Shown here: piece after piece, positions 1 to 10,601 of the stretch
Layout of the letters: every line of letters begins with the position of its first letter
Position numbering within the stretch: the first letter of the stretch is position 1
Made by a program: the position numbers and the translations under genes
Notes under the pieces: generated by a model
Seen by the model: only the letters and a program-made list of their open reading frames with translations
Told to the model about the DNA's origin: nothing
The model's database searches: none
From: Haematobia irritans
Lineage: Eukaryota; Arthropoda; Insecta; Diptera; Muscidae
Assembly (NCBI RefSeq): GCF_050003625.1
Contig: NC_134400.1
Coordinates: forward strand, 52,890,066-52,954,065
Direction: 5' to 3'
DNA length: 64,000 nt

Positions 1-339
1 TTTTTTCGGTTAATCGCGCAACCCAAATTTGAAGAACAATTTACAAAAAAATTATTTTGCAGTGTTTGATCAAATGTTTGTAGTCATTATGAAAAAACTA
101 TTTTTCCGAAAAAAAGGTTTTGTTATATAATTTAGATGTTTATTTATTATTTTATGATCTCTCCTAATAGCGACACTTTATTTAGGTGTATAAATATCCC
201 CTGAATTGTAAATGTGTCAAAGTTTTAAATACTTGTAGCTTGCACCAACATGAGAATGTTACTACTTCTGCAAAAAGAGAGAAAAAGACGGACTTTGATA
301 GCACGCAAATTAAAGTTTTTAGTGATATTAACGTTATAG
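1..339. other. AT-rich stretch, no gene seen
   Basis: AT-rich sequence with homopolymer runs. The open frame that starts near 186 runs straight into the 29-bp minisatellite and has no recognisable domain, so I do not call it coding. It may be the left part of a repeat that is cut by the window edge. Confidence 0.5.
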
Positions 340-940
340 AAAATTTAGTCAAATTTTGTTTTTATACAATAATTTCTTTATATTATTTCAATTTTCATTT
401 CTATAGGAAATTGTTTAGTCAAATTTGGTTTTTATACAATAATTTCTTAAAATTTTATTTCAATTTTCATTTCTATAGAAAATTGTTTAAAAATTTTATT
501 TCTTTAGAAAATTTTGTAAAAATTTTATTCGTGTACAAAATTTATTAAAAATTTATTTCTATAGAAATTTTTTCAAACTTTTATTTCTATAAAAATGTTG
601 TCAAAATTGTATTTCTATAGTAAATTTTGTAAAAATTTTATTTCTATTGAAAATTTTGTCAACAATTTATTTCTATAATAAACTTTGTCAAATATTGGAA
701 ATTTTGTCAAAGTTTCACTTTTATAGACAATTTGGTTGAAATTTTATTTCTATAGAAAATTTTGTCAAAATTTTATTTCTGTAGAAAATTTTGTCAAAAT
801 TTTATTTTTATAGAAAAATTTGTCAAAATTTTATTTCTATAGAATATTTTGTCAAAATGTTATTTCTTAGGAAAGTTTTGTGAGAATTTTCTTTCTATAG
901 AAAATTTTATCAAAATTTAGTTTCTGTAGAATTTAATGTA
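340..940 (+). repeat. 29-bp minisatellite array
   Basis: About 20 degenerate tandem copies of a 29-bp unit of the form GTCAAAATTTTATTTCTATA plus GAAAATTTT. The spacing is 29 bp where units are intact (for example around 765-830). The unit is nearly palindromic, since CAAAATTTT and AAAATTTTG flank TTTCTATAGAAA. The same unit forms the internal array of the family 1 and family 2 elements elsewhere in the window, so this is probably the core of a decayed copy. Confidence 0.85.
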
Positions 941-1347
941 TATTTATGTAAATTTTGTGCAATGAGTTGTTAAATCTTTGTTTTATGTAATAAAATGAGT
1001 GGTAAAAACTCAAATTCACTAATTTCTATTTATTCGCTTTTAGCTGGTTGGGAGCAAAATAAAAAACCGACACCCTAAACACTACCCAAGGAATTTGATT
1101 GTGGGTTACAGTCTTCAGTAGGACTTTCTACGTAATCCAATGGGGGGGAGGGTAGTATATTAACCCTTCGTTGCATGCCATTGCATATATGCAATGGTGG
1201 TTTCTTGCCTGTCTAGCTAGCAAAAGTATGTTTTTCAGATTCAATCACAATATTAATTGATCCAATTAATTTTTTAATTGAAATGTCTTCAATCACGAAA
1301 ATTATAGTATCAATCAGTTTTAATTGAGCATCAAAAATACTTGATTA
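941..1347. other. Relic of a family 1 head plus a 20-bp palindrome
   Basis: Positions about 1070-1145 match, in reverse orientation, the head module of family 1 (attcgattgtgggt...cagtcttcagtag...tttctacg). At 1178-1197 there is a perfect 20-bp palindrome, CCATTGCATATATGCAATGG, following TTAACCC at about 1161. The rest is AT-rich and unassigned. Confidence 0.5.
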
Positions 1348-1599
1348 AACAAGTATATACGGCCGTAAGTTCGGACAGGCCGAAGCTTATGTACCCTCCA
1401 TCATGGATTGCGTAGAAACTTCTTCTAAACACTGCCATCCACAATCGAATTACTTAAGTTGCAGTAACGCTTGCCGATGGCAAGGTATCTTAAAACCTTC
1501 TAACACCATCTTCTAAATTGTATGTCCATACGTGGTATATATTAAATCAAAAAAGATCGATCCAATACGTATATAATTCAGTTTGACAAAGTAGACATA

Positions 1600-1945
1600 C
1601 AATTTTGACAAACTTTTCTACAGAAATAAAATTTTAACAAAATTTTCTATAGAAATAAAATTTTCACAAAATTTTCTATAGAACTAAAAATTTTGACAAA
1701 ATTTTCTATAGAAATAAACTTTTGAAAAAATTTTCTATAGAAATAAAATCTTGGTCGATTATTTTTGGCTCGAGTGGCAACTATGATTATGAACCGAATA
1801 AAATTTGAACAAAATTTTCTATAGAAATAAAATTTTGACAATGATGAAAATTTTATTATGAACCGAATAAAATTTTAACAAAATTTTCTCTAGAAATAAA
1901 ATTTTGACAAAATTTTCTATAAAAATAAAATTTTGGTAGATTATT
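1600..1945 (-). repeat. 29-bp minisatellite inside family 1
   Basis: Tandem copies of the reverse-complement unit (TTTTCTATAGAAATAAAATT plus TTGACAAAA). A short non-repeat spacer mentioning GGTCGATTATTTTTGGCTCG recurs between blocks here and at the 28.1-28.5 kb copy, so it belongs to the element. Confidence 0.85.
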
Positions 1946-1974
1946 TTTGGCTCTAGTGGCAACCATGATTATGA

Positions 1975-2865
1975 ACCGATATGGACCAATTTTTGTGTGA
2001 TTGGACCAATTTTGGTATGGTTGTTAGCGACCATATACTAACACCACGTTCCTAATTTGAACCGGATCGGATAAATTTTGCTCCTCCAAGAGGCTCCGGA
2101 GGTCAAATCTGGAGAACGTTTTGTATGGGGCTATATATAATTATGGACCGATATGGACCATGTTCCAAATTACAACCGGATCGGATGCAATTTGCTTCTC
2201 TTTGACGCTTCGCAAGCCATATCTGGAGATTGGTCTATATGGGGTCTATATATAATTATGGACCGATGTGGACCAATTTTTGCATGGTTGTTAGAGACCA
2301 TATACCAACATCATTTACCAAATTTCAGCCGGATCGGATGAAATTTGCTTCTCTTTGAGGCTCCGCAAGCCAAAATCTGGGGATCGGTTTATATGGGGGA
2401 TATATATAATTATGGACCGATGTGGACCAATTTTTGCACGATTGTTAGAGACCATATACCAACACCATGTACCAAATTTCAGCCGGATCGGATGAAATAT
2501 GCTTCTCTTAGAGGCTCCACTAGCCAAATCTGGGGATCGGTTTATATGGGGGCTATATATAATTAAGGACCGATATGGACCAATTTTTGCATGGTTGTTA
2601 GAGACCATATACCAACATCATGTACCAAATTTCAGCCGGATCGGATGAAATATGCTTCTCTTAGGGGCTCCACAAGCCAAATCTGGGGATCGGTTTATAT
2701 GGGGGCTATATATAATTATGGACCGATGTGGACCAATTTTTGCATGGTTGTTAGAGACCATATACCAACACCATGTACCAAATTTCAGCCGGATCGGATG
2801 GAATATGCTTCTTTTAGAGGCTCCACAAGCCAAATCTGAGGGTCCCTTTATATGGGGGCTATACG
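1975..2865 (+). repeat. 153-bp tandem array, family 1 monomer
   Basis: Monomers carry GGACCGAT, AAATTTCAGCCGGATCGGAT, GCAAGCCAAATCTGGGGATC and TATATGGGGGCTATATATAA. GGACCGA (or its variant) starts at about 2414, 2567 and 2720, exactly 153 bp apart. Because 153 is divisible by three, reading frames stay open through the array on both strands. The resulting 60-130 residue frames are artefacts. Confidence 0.9.
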
Positions 2866-3389
2866 TAAAAGTGGACCGATATGGCCCATTTTCAATACCA
2901 TCCGACCTACATCGATAACAACTACTTGTGCCAAGTTTCAAGTCGATAGCTTGTTTCGTTCGGAAGTTTGATTTCAACAGACGGACAGACGGACGGACGG
3001 ACATGCTCAGATCGACTCAGAATTTCACCACGACCCAGAATATATATACTTTATGGGGTCTTAGAGCAATATTTCGATGTGTTACAAACGGAATGAAAAA
3101 GTTAATATACCCCCATCCTATGATGGAGGGTATAAAAATTAATTGATTTCATTAGTAAATTTCAATTATTATACCCTATACCACATAGTGGTCAGGGTAT
3201 AATAAGTTTGATGGGGCAAGAAATGTGCCTACCAGAAATATTGATTTTAGACCCCATAAAATATATACCGATCGACTCAGAATCACCTCCTGAGTCGATC
3301 TAGCGCTTGGTGTCCGTCCGTCCGTCTGTCCATGTATTTTTTGTTCACAGGATTCCGGTCGCAATTATTAACCGATTTTGATGAAATTT

Positions 3390-4260
3390 GGTACAGGGAG
3401 TTTTTTGGGCACAAGGACGATCGCTATTGAATTTGGAAGAAATCGGATCAAATTTAGATATAGCTCCCATATATATGTATCGCCCGATTTCGACAAATAT
3501 GGTAACGTTGCGCTTTTTTTCAAACGGATCGTCACCAAATTTGGCAAAAGGTAATCTTTTCCATCGCCCTTCAAGTCTGCAAAATTTCATCCAAAGCGGT
3601 TCAGATTTAGATATAGCTCTCATATATATGTATCGCACGATTTTTCTAAATTTGGCCAAAAAACCCTTATTTATCAACCGATCTTATTCAAATTTGGCTA
3701 CATGTAGTTTTCTATAGCACTAACTGTATGTGCAAAATTGCATCGAAATCGGTTCAGATTTAGATATAGCTCCCATATATATGTATAGCCCGATTTTCCC
3801 AAATTTGGCCATAGAACCCTTATTTATTAACCGATCTTACTAAAAGTTCGCTAGATCCAGCCCTCTATAGTACTAACTATATGTGCAAAATTTCATCGAA
3901 ATCGGTTCAGATATAGATATAGCTCTCATATATGTATCACCCGATTTTGAAAAATTCGCCCCTAATAACCTTATGATTGACCGTACAGGCCTCATTTCTT
4001 AACTGATCTTACTCAAATCATGCACAAGGTAACCTTTTGTGGTATTAATCAAACCAGCAAAATATTATGCAAATTGGTTCAGATTTAGATATAGCTTCCA
4101 TATATATGCATCGCTCGATTTTCCCAAATGTGACCATAGTACTCTTATTTATTAACCAATGTTACTCAAATTTCAAATTTTGATGTACTAGCCGATCGTA
4201 CTTATACGTACTTGTAGCTCTTTTATAAGAATATTGCTCGATTTTTACAAATTTGTATAT
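3390..4260 (-). repeat. ~153-bp tandem array, family 2 monomer
   Basis: On the plus strand, monomers show ACCGATCTTACTCAAA, ATCGAAATCGGTTCAGATTT and ATATAGCTCCCATATATATG. The CCGATCTTA motif recurs at 3680 and 3833 (153 bp), then 4005 (172, with an insertion) and 4159 (154). The reverse complement contains ATATGGGAGCTATATCTAA followed by GAACCGAT, which aligns with the family 1 core. Confidence 0.8.
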
Positions 4261-4308
4261 ATTACCCACACTAATTTAACGATTTTCTCTTTTTTAATAA
4301 TGGGCTCA

Positions 4309-4403
4309 ATATTAGTGGCATACCAAGTTCACCAATGTGGTATCACAATGGACTGAATAGTCTAAGTGAGCCTGATACATCGGGCTGCCACCTAACCTAA
4401 CCT
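4309..4403 (+). mobile_element. SINE-1 3' fragment
   Basis: The sequence from AAGTTCACCAATGTGGTATC to CACCTAACCTAACCTAG matches the 3' end of the full SINE at 14805-15151. The tRNA-like head is missing. It lies inside a family 2 element, so it is younger than that element. Confidence 0.75.
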
Positions 4404-4584
4404 AGTTTCATACTAACTCCGTAGGTGCAATATCAACACAGCCAGTGTAGCTAGAAGTAGGGAAATTCCCTATATGTAGGGTTTTTCTAATATTTAGCGT
4501 CTTGTAGGGACGTAGGGCCACAATGTAGGACATTTTCACTCAACACAATTTGTAAGGCAAGGCGTGATCTTTAACAATGTGTGG

Positions 4585-4840
4585 TAAACTTTATTCCTGT
4601 AGAAAATTTTGTCAACATTTTATTTCTATAGAACATTTTGTCAAAATTGTATTTCTATAGAAATTTTTTTTCAAAATATTATTTCTATAAAAAATTTTCT
4701 CAAAATTTTATTTCTTTGGAATTTTTTCTCAAAATTTTATTTCTATAGAATTTATTGTCAAAATTTTATTTCTGTCGAAAATTTTCTCACAAAAATTTGT
4801 TTATGGAAACTTTTTCCAAAATTTTATTTTTATAGAGATT
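4585..4840 (+). repeat. 29-bp minisatellite inside family 2
   Basis: Degenerate tandem CAAAATTTTATTTCTATAGAA units, as in family 1, here within family 2 DNA. Two element families whose heads differ share this array. Confidence 0.8.
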
Positions 4841-5290
4841 TAACAAAAAAGATTACTAAATCGGGTAGAATTCTACCAACTGTGGCAACCGTGGTGGTAA
4901 TACAAATTTATATTCTAAGTTATATACGTTGCATATTCATGTTTTAAGATAATAAAGTACTTAGAACCATTTTTGTTTTGTAAAGTTTTTTAAATTTAAC
5001 GAAAAATATAGTAGGGAAAATTGTTTGGGAATGTTTAGGAAAGTAGGGAACTTTTTTGTCCTTGTAGGGTAAACCGAACATTTTCCCTGGCAACATTGAC
5101 TATGAGCTATAGTCAGATTGACACAAAGCACCCATAGACATGTACCCCTTAATTTTTTTAAATATGTAACTGCGGTTTATCTCCCAGACCTATATGTTAC
5201 CCCACAAATGCTTATGATTACTAATTCTGTAATGGTGGTTTAGAGTATGATATAGTCGGCCCCGCCCGACTTTCTACTTTACTTACTTGT

Positions 5291-5689
5291 TGTTTGATTG
5301 ATGTTGATTGCAAAATTCAATTATTTTGTTATTTAAAAACGAAACGCTATACTATATTTCAATTACTTTCTATAACTATTTTTAATCCATTTGTCATTGC
5401 ATATATGCCATATAATTGCATATGTGCAATATGATGCATTACATAAATTTTTGTTACTACCAGGACACTTAGGGACGAATATAAAGCGAATATAAAGTAT
5501 TTTGACAATGATGGAGATTTAAACACGGAGTTTGCTATAAATCGAGGTCGTAGAAGAAGCACAAGATGTAGGAGAAGATTCGAGTTGATCCTTGGTCTAG
5601 ATCGTTGGAGAATCGTATAATATACAAGCTACAGCAACACCAGATTTTGCCAATATTTGATATGGCCCCAGAAGCCAAAGTTTTGCTTA
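5291..5689. other. Unassigned AT-rich stretch
   Basis: Contains near-palindromic GCATATATGC and GCATATGTGC motifs at about 5400-5435, like those at 1178-1197. No open frame with a recognisable domain is present. Confidence 0.4.
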
Positions 5690-5920
5690 GATTTGCTTGA
5701 AATTTGGTGGAAATCGGTTCTGATTTAGATACCCCCATATATATCTATCGCCCGATATACACTTAAATGGGCACCGGAAAATAAATTTTCACTCTAAGGC
5801 CACAGTTTCACTCCGATTTACTTGAAATTTTGCACAGGTACCAAAAATAACATTCTAGCTACGATTTGGTTGAAATCGGTTCAGATTTGGGTATAGCCCC
5901 CATATAAACGTACATTTGCA
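5690..5920 (-). repeat. Diverged relic of the 153-bp-type monomer (fourth variant)
   Basis: Two units carry GAAATCGGTTCTGATTTAGA (5710 onward) and GAAATCGGTTCAGATTTGGG (5872 onward), each followed by a TATAGCCCCCATATA-like core. They lie about 162 bp apart. The sequence between differs from families 1 to 3. Confidence 0.6.
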
Positions 5921-6420
5921 GAAATGCATAATTTTACCCGAGTTAGTGACGTTTAGTGCAAGTTTTTGGTGCATTTGGCTAAGCACGGGTATAAATATAA
6001 CACATCGTTGGAAAAGTATTTGAGAGAGCTTTATTTCTATGCAATTACAAAGAACAAAAAATACGAAACTTTGAAGTTTTTGGAGCACGGAACAATTTTT
6101 TGCAAAAATTCCGAATTTTTGGGAATTAAAAATATGAATTGAAACCTTAAGAACTTTTGAACTAATTGTGGTATCATTATGATTTTTATTGATTTTTACA
6201 GGGAAATTTTTTAAGAAATATTGCTGAATATACCATTCCCAAAATTGGTATCAAATATTCCCAAAGTGGGGCAAGTGGAAAAAAGTTATTTTTTGTAATT
6301 TGCATATTTCTCAGCTGTTTATTGGTAGGATGTTGAAACCTTTTTCAGTTATTTAGTGGACACATAGTGCTTTTTAGAAAACAGATCGGCTTAGCAATCG
6401 GTGCTTTGCCGAATGAGAAA
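5921..6420. other. Unassigned AT-rich stretch
   Basis: No recognisable gene or repeat boundary. It lies between a monomer relic and a family 1 head and may be the decayed interior of the same element. Confidence 0.4.
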
Positions 6421-6497
6421 TAGAAGTTTTTACGCAATCCATGGTGGAGAGTACATAAGCTTCGGCCTGGCCGCACTTACGGCCGTATATACTTGTT
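6421..6497 (-). mobile_element. Family 1 head fragment
   Basis: Contains TACGCAATCCATGGTGGAGA, ATAAGCTTCGGCCTGGCCG and CTTACGGCCGTATATACTTG, the inverted head terminus of family 1. The neighbouring monomer relic at 5690-5920 may be the rest of the same old insertion. Confidence 0.75.
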
Positions 6498-8070
6498 TTT
6501 TTGGTAACGCTGCAACTCTCTTACAGCCAACACATCATTTCTATATTGTCGTATAATTTCAGCCTGGCATTTTGTATCGTCTGAGACTTTTTCGATATAG
6601 GAATTCGCAAATGCCTTATTCCACGACTTTATTTTCGTTGTTCGTTTGTAGACCTCAATGGAATCTCATTCGTGTTACAATTTTTTGCCACTTACTATTT
6701 TTTACCCACAAAAATTTACCAAGTTTCATCAGTTTTGAAGGCTCTTTTCGGGTCCGACCTGCCTGCTGAGAAAAACGAATCTGTACGATATTTTACGACA
6801 TTATTTGAAGCTGTATTATGACTATAATTTCTTGCTTTTTGCTTTTTTACTTTACAAAGAATCGTTTTCGGAAGTGGCAAACTTATGATACCCTCCCATC
6901 CCCCTCCCGTGGTGTGAAGTTATATATCACCAAGCTTTAAAAATTAGGTTAAAACAACCACTGAAACTGGAAGTAAATACCAAACAGCAAAATAAAAAGG
7001 ATTCGACCATTTATCAAGCAACTAAAGTGCTGACCAAGAGTATTTAGCAGCCTACACACTCTATCATTTCCAAGGTCTCTAAAAAACATAGGGCTGAGTG
7101 GGTAAATATTCGTCTGATTTATGGTACTTAAACATTGGGCGCTGTATTAATATGCGCTACTGTAACCGGACAATCCCTCATAAGTAGATTTTTACAAATG
7201 TGAAAAAGGAACATTTTATTATTCATGTTAGCCATTTGGCTCATTAGACCACAATCTTGTCCACAGAACGGACAAGCCCAACATCATTAAAATATCCACT
7301 CACCACACTCCAAAGGACATCATCTGCTTGTGGAGTTTGAGCGTGTGTGTATGAGTGAGAGTGTGTTACAGTTGTAGTAGTGCAAGAGGATATATCACAT
7401 ACATGTCATGTCAAGATATAACCGGTCACAAAGCTTCTTTTTGGTGACTGGACCAGCAGGCAGGCCGGTCGACCGACCGACCGACGAGGATACTTTAATT
7501 GATGGCATCTGTGTGTAATAAATGAGCATTCTTCTGGTATGGAAAGTGTCAATTTTTATACTCTGTATGCTTGAGGTTATAATGAGAATACCAAAGAGCC
7601 TCACATAAATTTTTGGGTAGAGAGTAATTTTTCACAAACAGAAGAACATTCAGTAAACTCCCAACAAACAACAAAAACTGAATGACAATAAATGTAGCTC
7701 ACATATTAAATAAATACAAAGATGAAACGAAAAGCATGGCTTGTCATCATTTTGACTTAGGCCTTTCCAATAGAAGGCCTTTGTATAGTGTTTTTACAAA
7801 TTGTCTATACCCTCAAAAAAAAAATTGCTTCTCCATGTCCCAAAAATATTTTGCAGAAAAATACACATTTTGTGTTTGGAAGCACTTCGGCCCATAAATA
7901 CTATATGTTTGGAAACATTTTCTCTCAAAAAAGATTGTGTTCTTACTGAAATTATAAATTATTTATTACACATTGAGTATAAACCTTAATATTTTTCCAT
8001 TGAATCCTACGCTTTTTAACCATAACCATTCAAAATTATATTATTAGTAAATTCTAAACAATATATTTTT
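6498..8070. other. Unassigned, possibly low-copy DNA
   Basis: No sequence here recurs obviously elsewhere in the window, and there is no domain-bearing frame. It contains short simple tracts (GTGTGTGTATGAGTGAGAGTG near 7345, and a CCGACCGACCGACG run near 7470). This is one of the better candidates for native intergenic DNA. Confidence 0.45.
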
Positions 8071-8071
8071 A

Positions 8072-8765
8072 ATACCCTCCACCATAGGATGGGGGGTATA
8101 TTAACTTTGTCATTCCGTTTGTAACACATCGAAATATTGCTCTAAGACCCCATAAAGTATATATATTCTGGGTCGTGGTGAAATTCTGAGTCGATCTGAG
8201 CATGTCCGTCCGTCCGTCTGTTGAAATCACGCTAACTTCCAAACGAAACAAGCTATCGACTTGAAACTTGGCACAAGTAGTTGTTATTGATGTAGGTCGG
8301 ATGGTATTGCAAATGAGCCATATCGGTCCACTTTTACGTATAGCCCCCATATAAACGGACCCCCATTTTGGTTTGCGAATCCTCTAAGAGAAGCATCCGA
8401 TCCGGCTGAAATATGGTACATGGTGTTAGTATAAGGTGTCTAACAATCATGCCAAAATTGGTCCACATCGGTCCATAATTATATATAGCCCCCATATAAA
8501 CCGATCCCCAGATTTGGCTTGCGGAGCCTCTAAGGGAAGCAAATATCATCCGATCCGGCTGAAATTTGGTTCATGGTGTTAGTATATGGTCTCCAACAAC
8601 CATGCCAAAAATTGGTCAACATCGGTCCATAATTATATACAGCCGCCATATATGTTAAATCGATCACCTCCTGAGCCTCTTGGAAGACCAAAATTCATCT
8701 GATTCAGTTGAAATTTGGCCTCAATAAAAAAATAGGTCGAAATCGGTCCATAACTATATATAGCA
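8072..8765 (-). mobile_element. Truncated family 1 element (tail plus monomers)
   Basis: Inverted tail with hairpin ATACCCTCC...GGGGGGTAT at 8072-8100, then TATACTTTATGGGGTC and GTCCGTCCGTCCGTCTG in plus-strand reverse form. About three 153-bp monomers follow (8330-8765). The head and minisatellite are missing. It stops at the GGAGTC foldback at 8775. Confidence 0.75.
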
Positions 8766-8774
8766 TGGCTGTGG

Positions 8775-8846
8775 AGCCGGAGTCGGAGTCTGAAGATTTT
8801 GCTGGAGTCGGAGTCGTAAAAATTTTGCTCGACTCCGACTCCGGCT
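8775..8846. repeat. GGAGTC foldback (inverted repeat)
   Basis: Arm AGCCGGAGTCGGAGTC at 8775-8790 is perfectly complementary to GACTCCGACTCCGGCT at 8831-8846. A further GGAGTCGGAGTCG copy lies in the loop. The block is GC-rich within AT-rich DNA. It may be a terminal repeat of a DNA transposon or a small foldback element. Confidence 0.8.
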
Positions 8847-8865
8847 AAACCAAATTTTTCACTTC

Positions 8866-9030
8866 ACATTATAATATAATCAAGAAGGTTCAGCGGTTAA
8901 AACTAGAAGTGCCCATATGTAATAGGTACTTTTAGTTAATGTGGTATCACAATGGACTGAATAGTCTAAGTGAGCCTGAATCTTAATCGGGCTTCCACTT
9001 TAACCTAACCTAACCTAACCTTCACTTCAC
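8866..9030 (+). mobile_element. SINE-1 tail within a repeated segment
   Basis: AATGTGGTATCACAATGGAC through TAACCTAACCTAACC is a SINE-1 3' end. The DNA just upstream (AAGAAGGTTCAGCGGTTAAA and GGTACTTTTAGTTAATGTGG) recurs inverted at about 37360-37460. The SINE end and its flank were therefore copied together or belong to one element. Confidence 0.65.
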
Positions 9031-9284
9031 ATTTTTTGTAACTAAGCTAGTTTTTACGCAAATTAGTTTCCATTGCGTTATTCATTCGATCAATGTACAG
9101 CATGATTGTAAATGAAAATCAACTTCCAATTACGACTATCTTTTTATGTTTCCTAGAATGATAGACTAGCAGATGGGCTGGATCGATTCATTTTAATGCC
9201 CATATCAATTTATTTGAAATATTTCGAACAATCGAAATTATTTTTTTTAATTTTATTTTAAAGCCATATACATATGTGGTATAT

Positions 9285-9663
9285 TGACAGAAAATTTTTT
9301 CAAAGTTGTTTTTTTATAGAAAGATTTGTCAAAATGTTATTTCTATAAAAAGTTTTGTCAAAATTTTATTTCTATAGCAAATTTTGTCAAAATTTTATTT
9401 CTATAAAAAATTTATTCGAAATTTTATTACTATAGAAATATTTTTTTCTATAGAAAATTTAGTCAAAATTTTATTTCTATAGAAAATTGAGTCAATTTTT
9501 TTTTTCTATGGAATATTTTGCACAATTTTATTTCTATAGAAAATTTTGCAAAATTTGGTTTGTTACACAAAAAGTTTTTCAAAATTTTATTTCTATTGAT
9601 AACTTTATTTCTATAAATTTAAGTCAAAATTTTATTTCTATAGAAAAGGTTGCCAAAATTTTA
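9285..9663 (+). repeat. 29-bp minisatellite
   Basis: Degenerate tandem units with TTTTATTTCTATAGAAAATT. The DD41D mariner inserted at a TA at its right edge. Confidence 0.85.
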
Positions 9664-10601
9664 TAAAGGGTGATTTGTTAAGAGCTTGATAACTTTTTTT
9701 TAAAAAAAAACGCATAAAATTTGCAAAATCTCATCGGTTCTTTATTTGAAACGTTAGATTGGTCCATGACATTTACTTTTTGAAGATAATTTCATTTAAA
9801 TGTTGACCGCGGCTGCGTCTTAGGTGGTCCATTCGGAAAGTCCAATTTTGGGCAACTTTTTCGAGCATTTCGGCCGGAATAGCCCGAATTTCTTCGGAAA
9901 TGTTGTCTTCCAAAGCTGGAATAGTTGCTGGCTTATTTCTGTAGACTTTAGACTTGACGTAGCCCCACAAAAAATAGTCTAAAGGCGTCAAATCGCATGA
10001 TCTTGGTGGCCAACTTACCGGTCCATTTCTTGAGATGAATTGTTCTCCGAAGTTTTCCCTCAAAATGGCCATAGAATCGCGAGCTGTGTGGCATGTAGCG
10101 CCATCTTGTTGAAACCACATGTCAACCAAGTTCAGTTCTTCCATTTTTGGCAACAAAAAGTTTGTTAGCATCGAACGATAGCGATCGCCATTCACCGTAA
10201 CGTTGCGTCCAACAGCATCTTTGAAAAAATACGGTCCAATGATTCCACCAGCGTACAAACCACACCAAACAGTGCATTTTTCGGGATGCATGGGCAGTTC
10301 TTGAACGGCTTCTGGTTGCTCTTCACTCCAAATGCGGCAATTTTGCTTATTTACGTAGCCAGTCAACCAGAAATGAGCCTCATCGCTGAACAAAATTTGT
10401 CGATAAAAAAGCGGATTTTCTGCCAACTTTTCTAGGGCCCATTCACTGAAAATTCGACGTTGTGGCTCGTTAGTAAGTCTATTCATGATGAAATGTCAAA
10501 GCATACTGAGCATCTTTCTCTTTGACACCATGTCTGAAATCCCACGTGATCTGTCAAATACTAATGCATGAAAATCCTAACCTCAAAAGAATCACCCTTT
10601 A
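9664..10601 (-). mobile_element. DD41D (rosa-type) mariner, copy 1
   Basis: A TA dinucleotide at each end (9664-9665 and 10600-10601) flanks inverted ends AAGGGTGATTTGTTAAGAG and, on the other strand, AAGGGTGATTCTTTTGAGG. The length is 938 bp. It encodes one transposase on the minus strand. It is almost identical to copy 2 (21829-22754) outside the N-terminal coding region, which implies recent mobility. It is shorter than a full element because of an internal deletion in the coding region. Confidence 0.9.
9773..10486 (-). pseudogene. DD41D mariner transposase, N-terminal deletion
   Basis: 237-residue open frame of the Tc1/mariner DDE superfamily, which cuts and pastes its element at TA sites. 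Catalytic motifs are SDEAHFWL (first Asp), WFQQDGATCHTA (second Asp) and DLTPLDYFLWGY (third Asp). There are 41 residues between the second and third Asp, the signature of the rosa group. The start MNRLTNE matches the head of the usual DNA-binding domain but is joined directly to PQRRIFSEWALEKL, so most of the paired helix-turn-helix region is missing, roughly 100 residues compared with the family. The catalytic domain looks complete and uninterrupted. Without DNA binding it should not mobilise itself. Whether it can interfere with intact transposase is speculation. Confidence 0.88.

Larger units (their letters stand above)
1348..3138 (+). mobile_element. Complete family 1 composite element (DINE-like candidate)
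   Basis: The head at 1348-1590 starts ACAAGTATATACGGCCGTAA and contains the GC-rich hairpin CGGCCGTAAGTTCGG...CCGAA. A 29-bp minisatellite follows in reverse unit orientation (about 1600-1945), then a 153-bp tandem array (about 1975-2860). The tail at about 2860-3138 has GGACGGACGGAC, then TATACTTTATGGGGTC, and a terminal hairpin ATACCCCCATCC/GGAGGGTAT followed by AAAAA. No protein is encoded. The plan resembles non-autonomous Helitron-type DINE elements with internal tandem repeats. That assignment is an inference, because no Rep/helicase and no clear insertion-site signature are visible. Confidence 0.7.
3169..5290 (-). mobile_element. Complete family 2 composite element
   Basis: Read on the minus strand, the head at about 5290-5100 begins AACAAGTAAGTAAAGTAGAA and carries the hairpin GTCGGGCGGGGCCGAC. 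Then come TAGGG/CCCTA-rich DNA, a 29-bp minisatellite (about 4585-4840), a ~153-bp tandem array (about 4260-3390), and a tail with GGACGGACGGACACC. The tail ends in a hairpin formed by TTATACCC and GGGTATAA. A SINE tail fragment (4309-4403) sits inside. The whole has the same plan as family 1, with largely different sequence. Confidence 0.7.

Noticed and set aside
340..940. CRISPR-like array of 29-bp repeats
   Set aside because: The repeats are contiguous and degenerate with no unique spacers, and the DNA is eukaryotic. It is a minisatellite.
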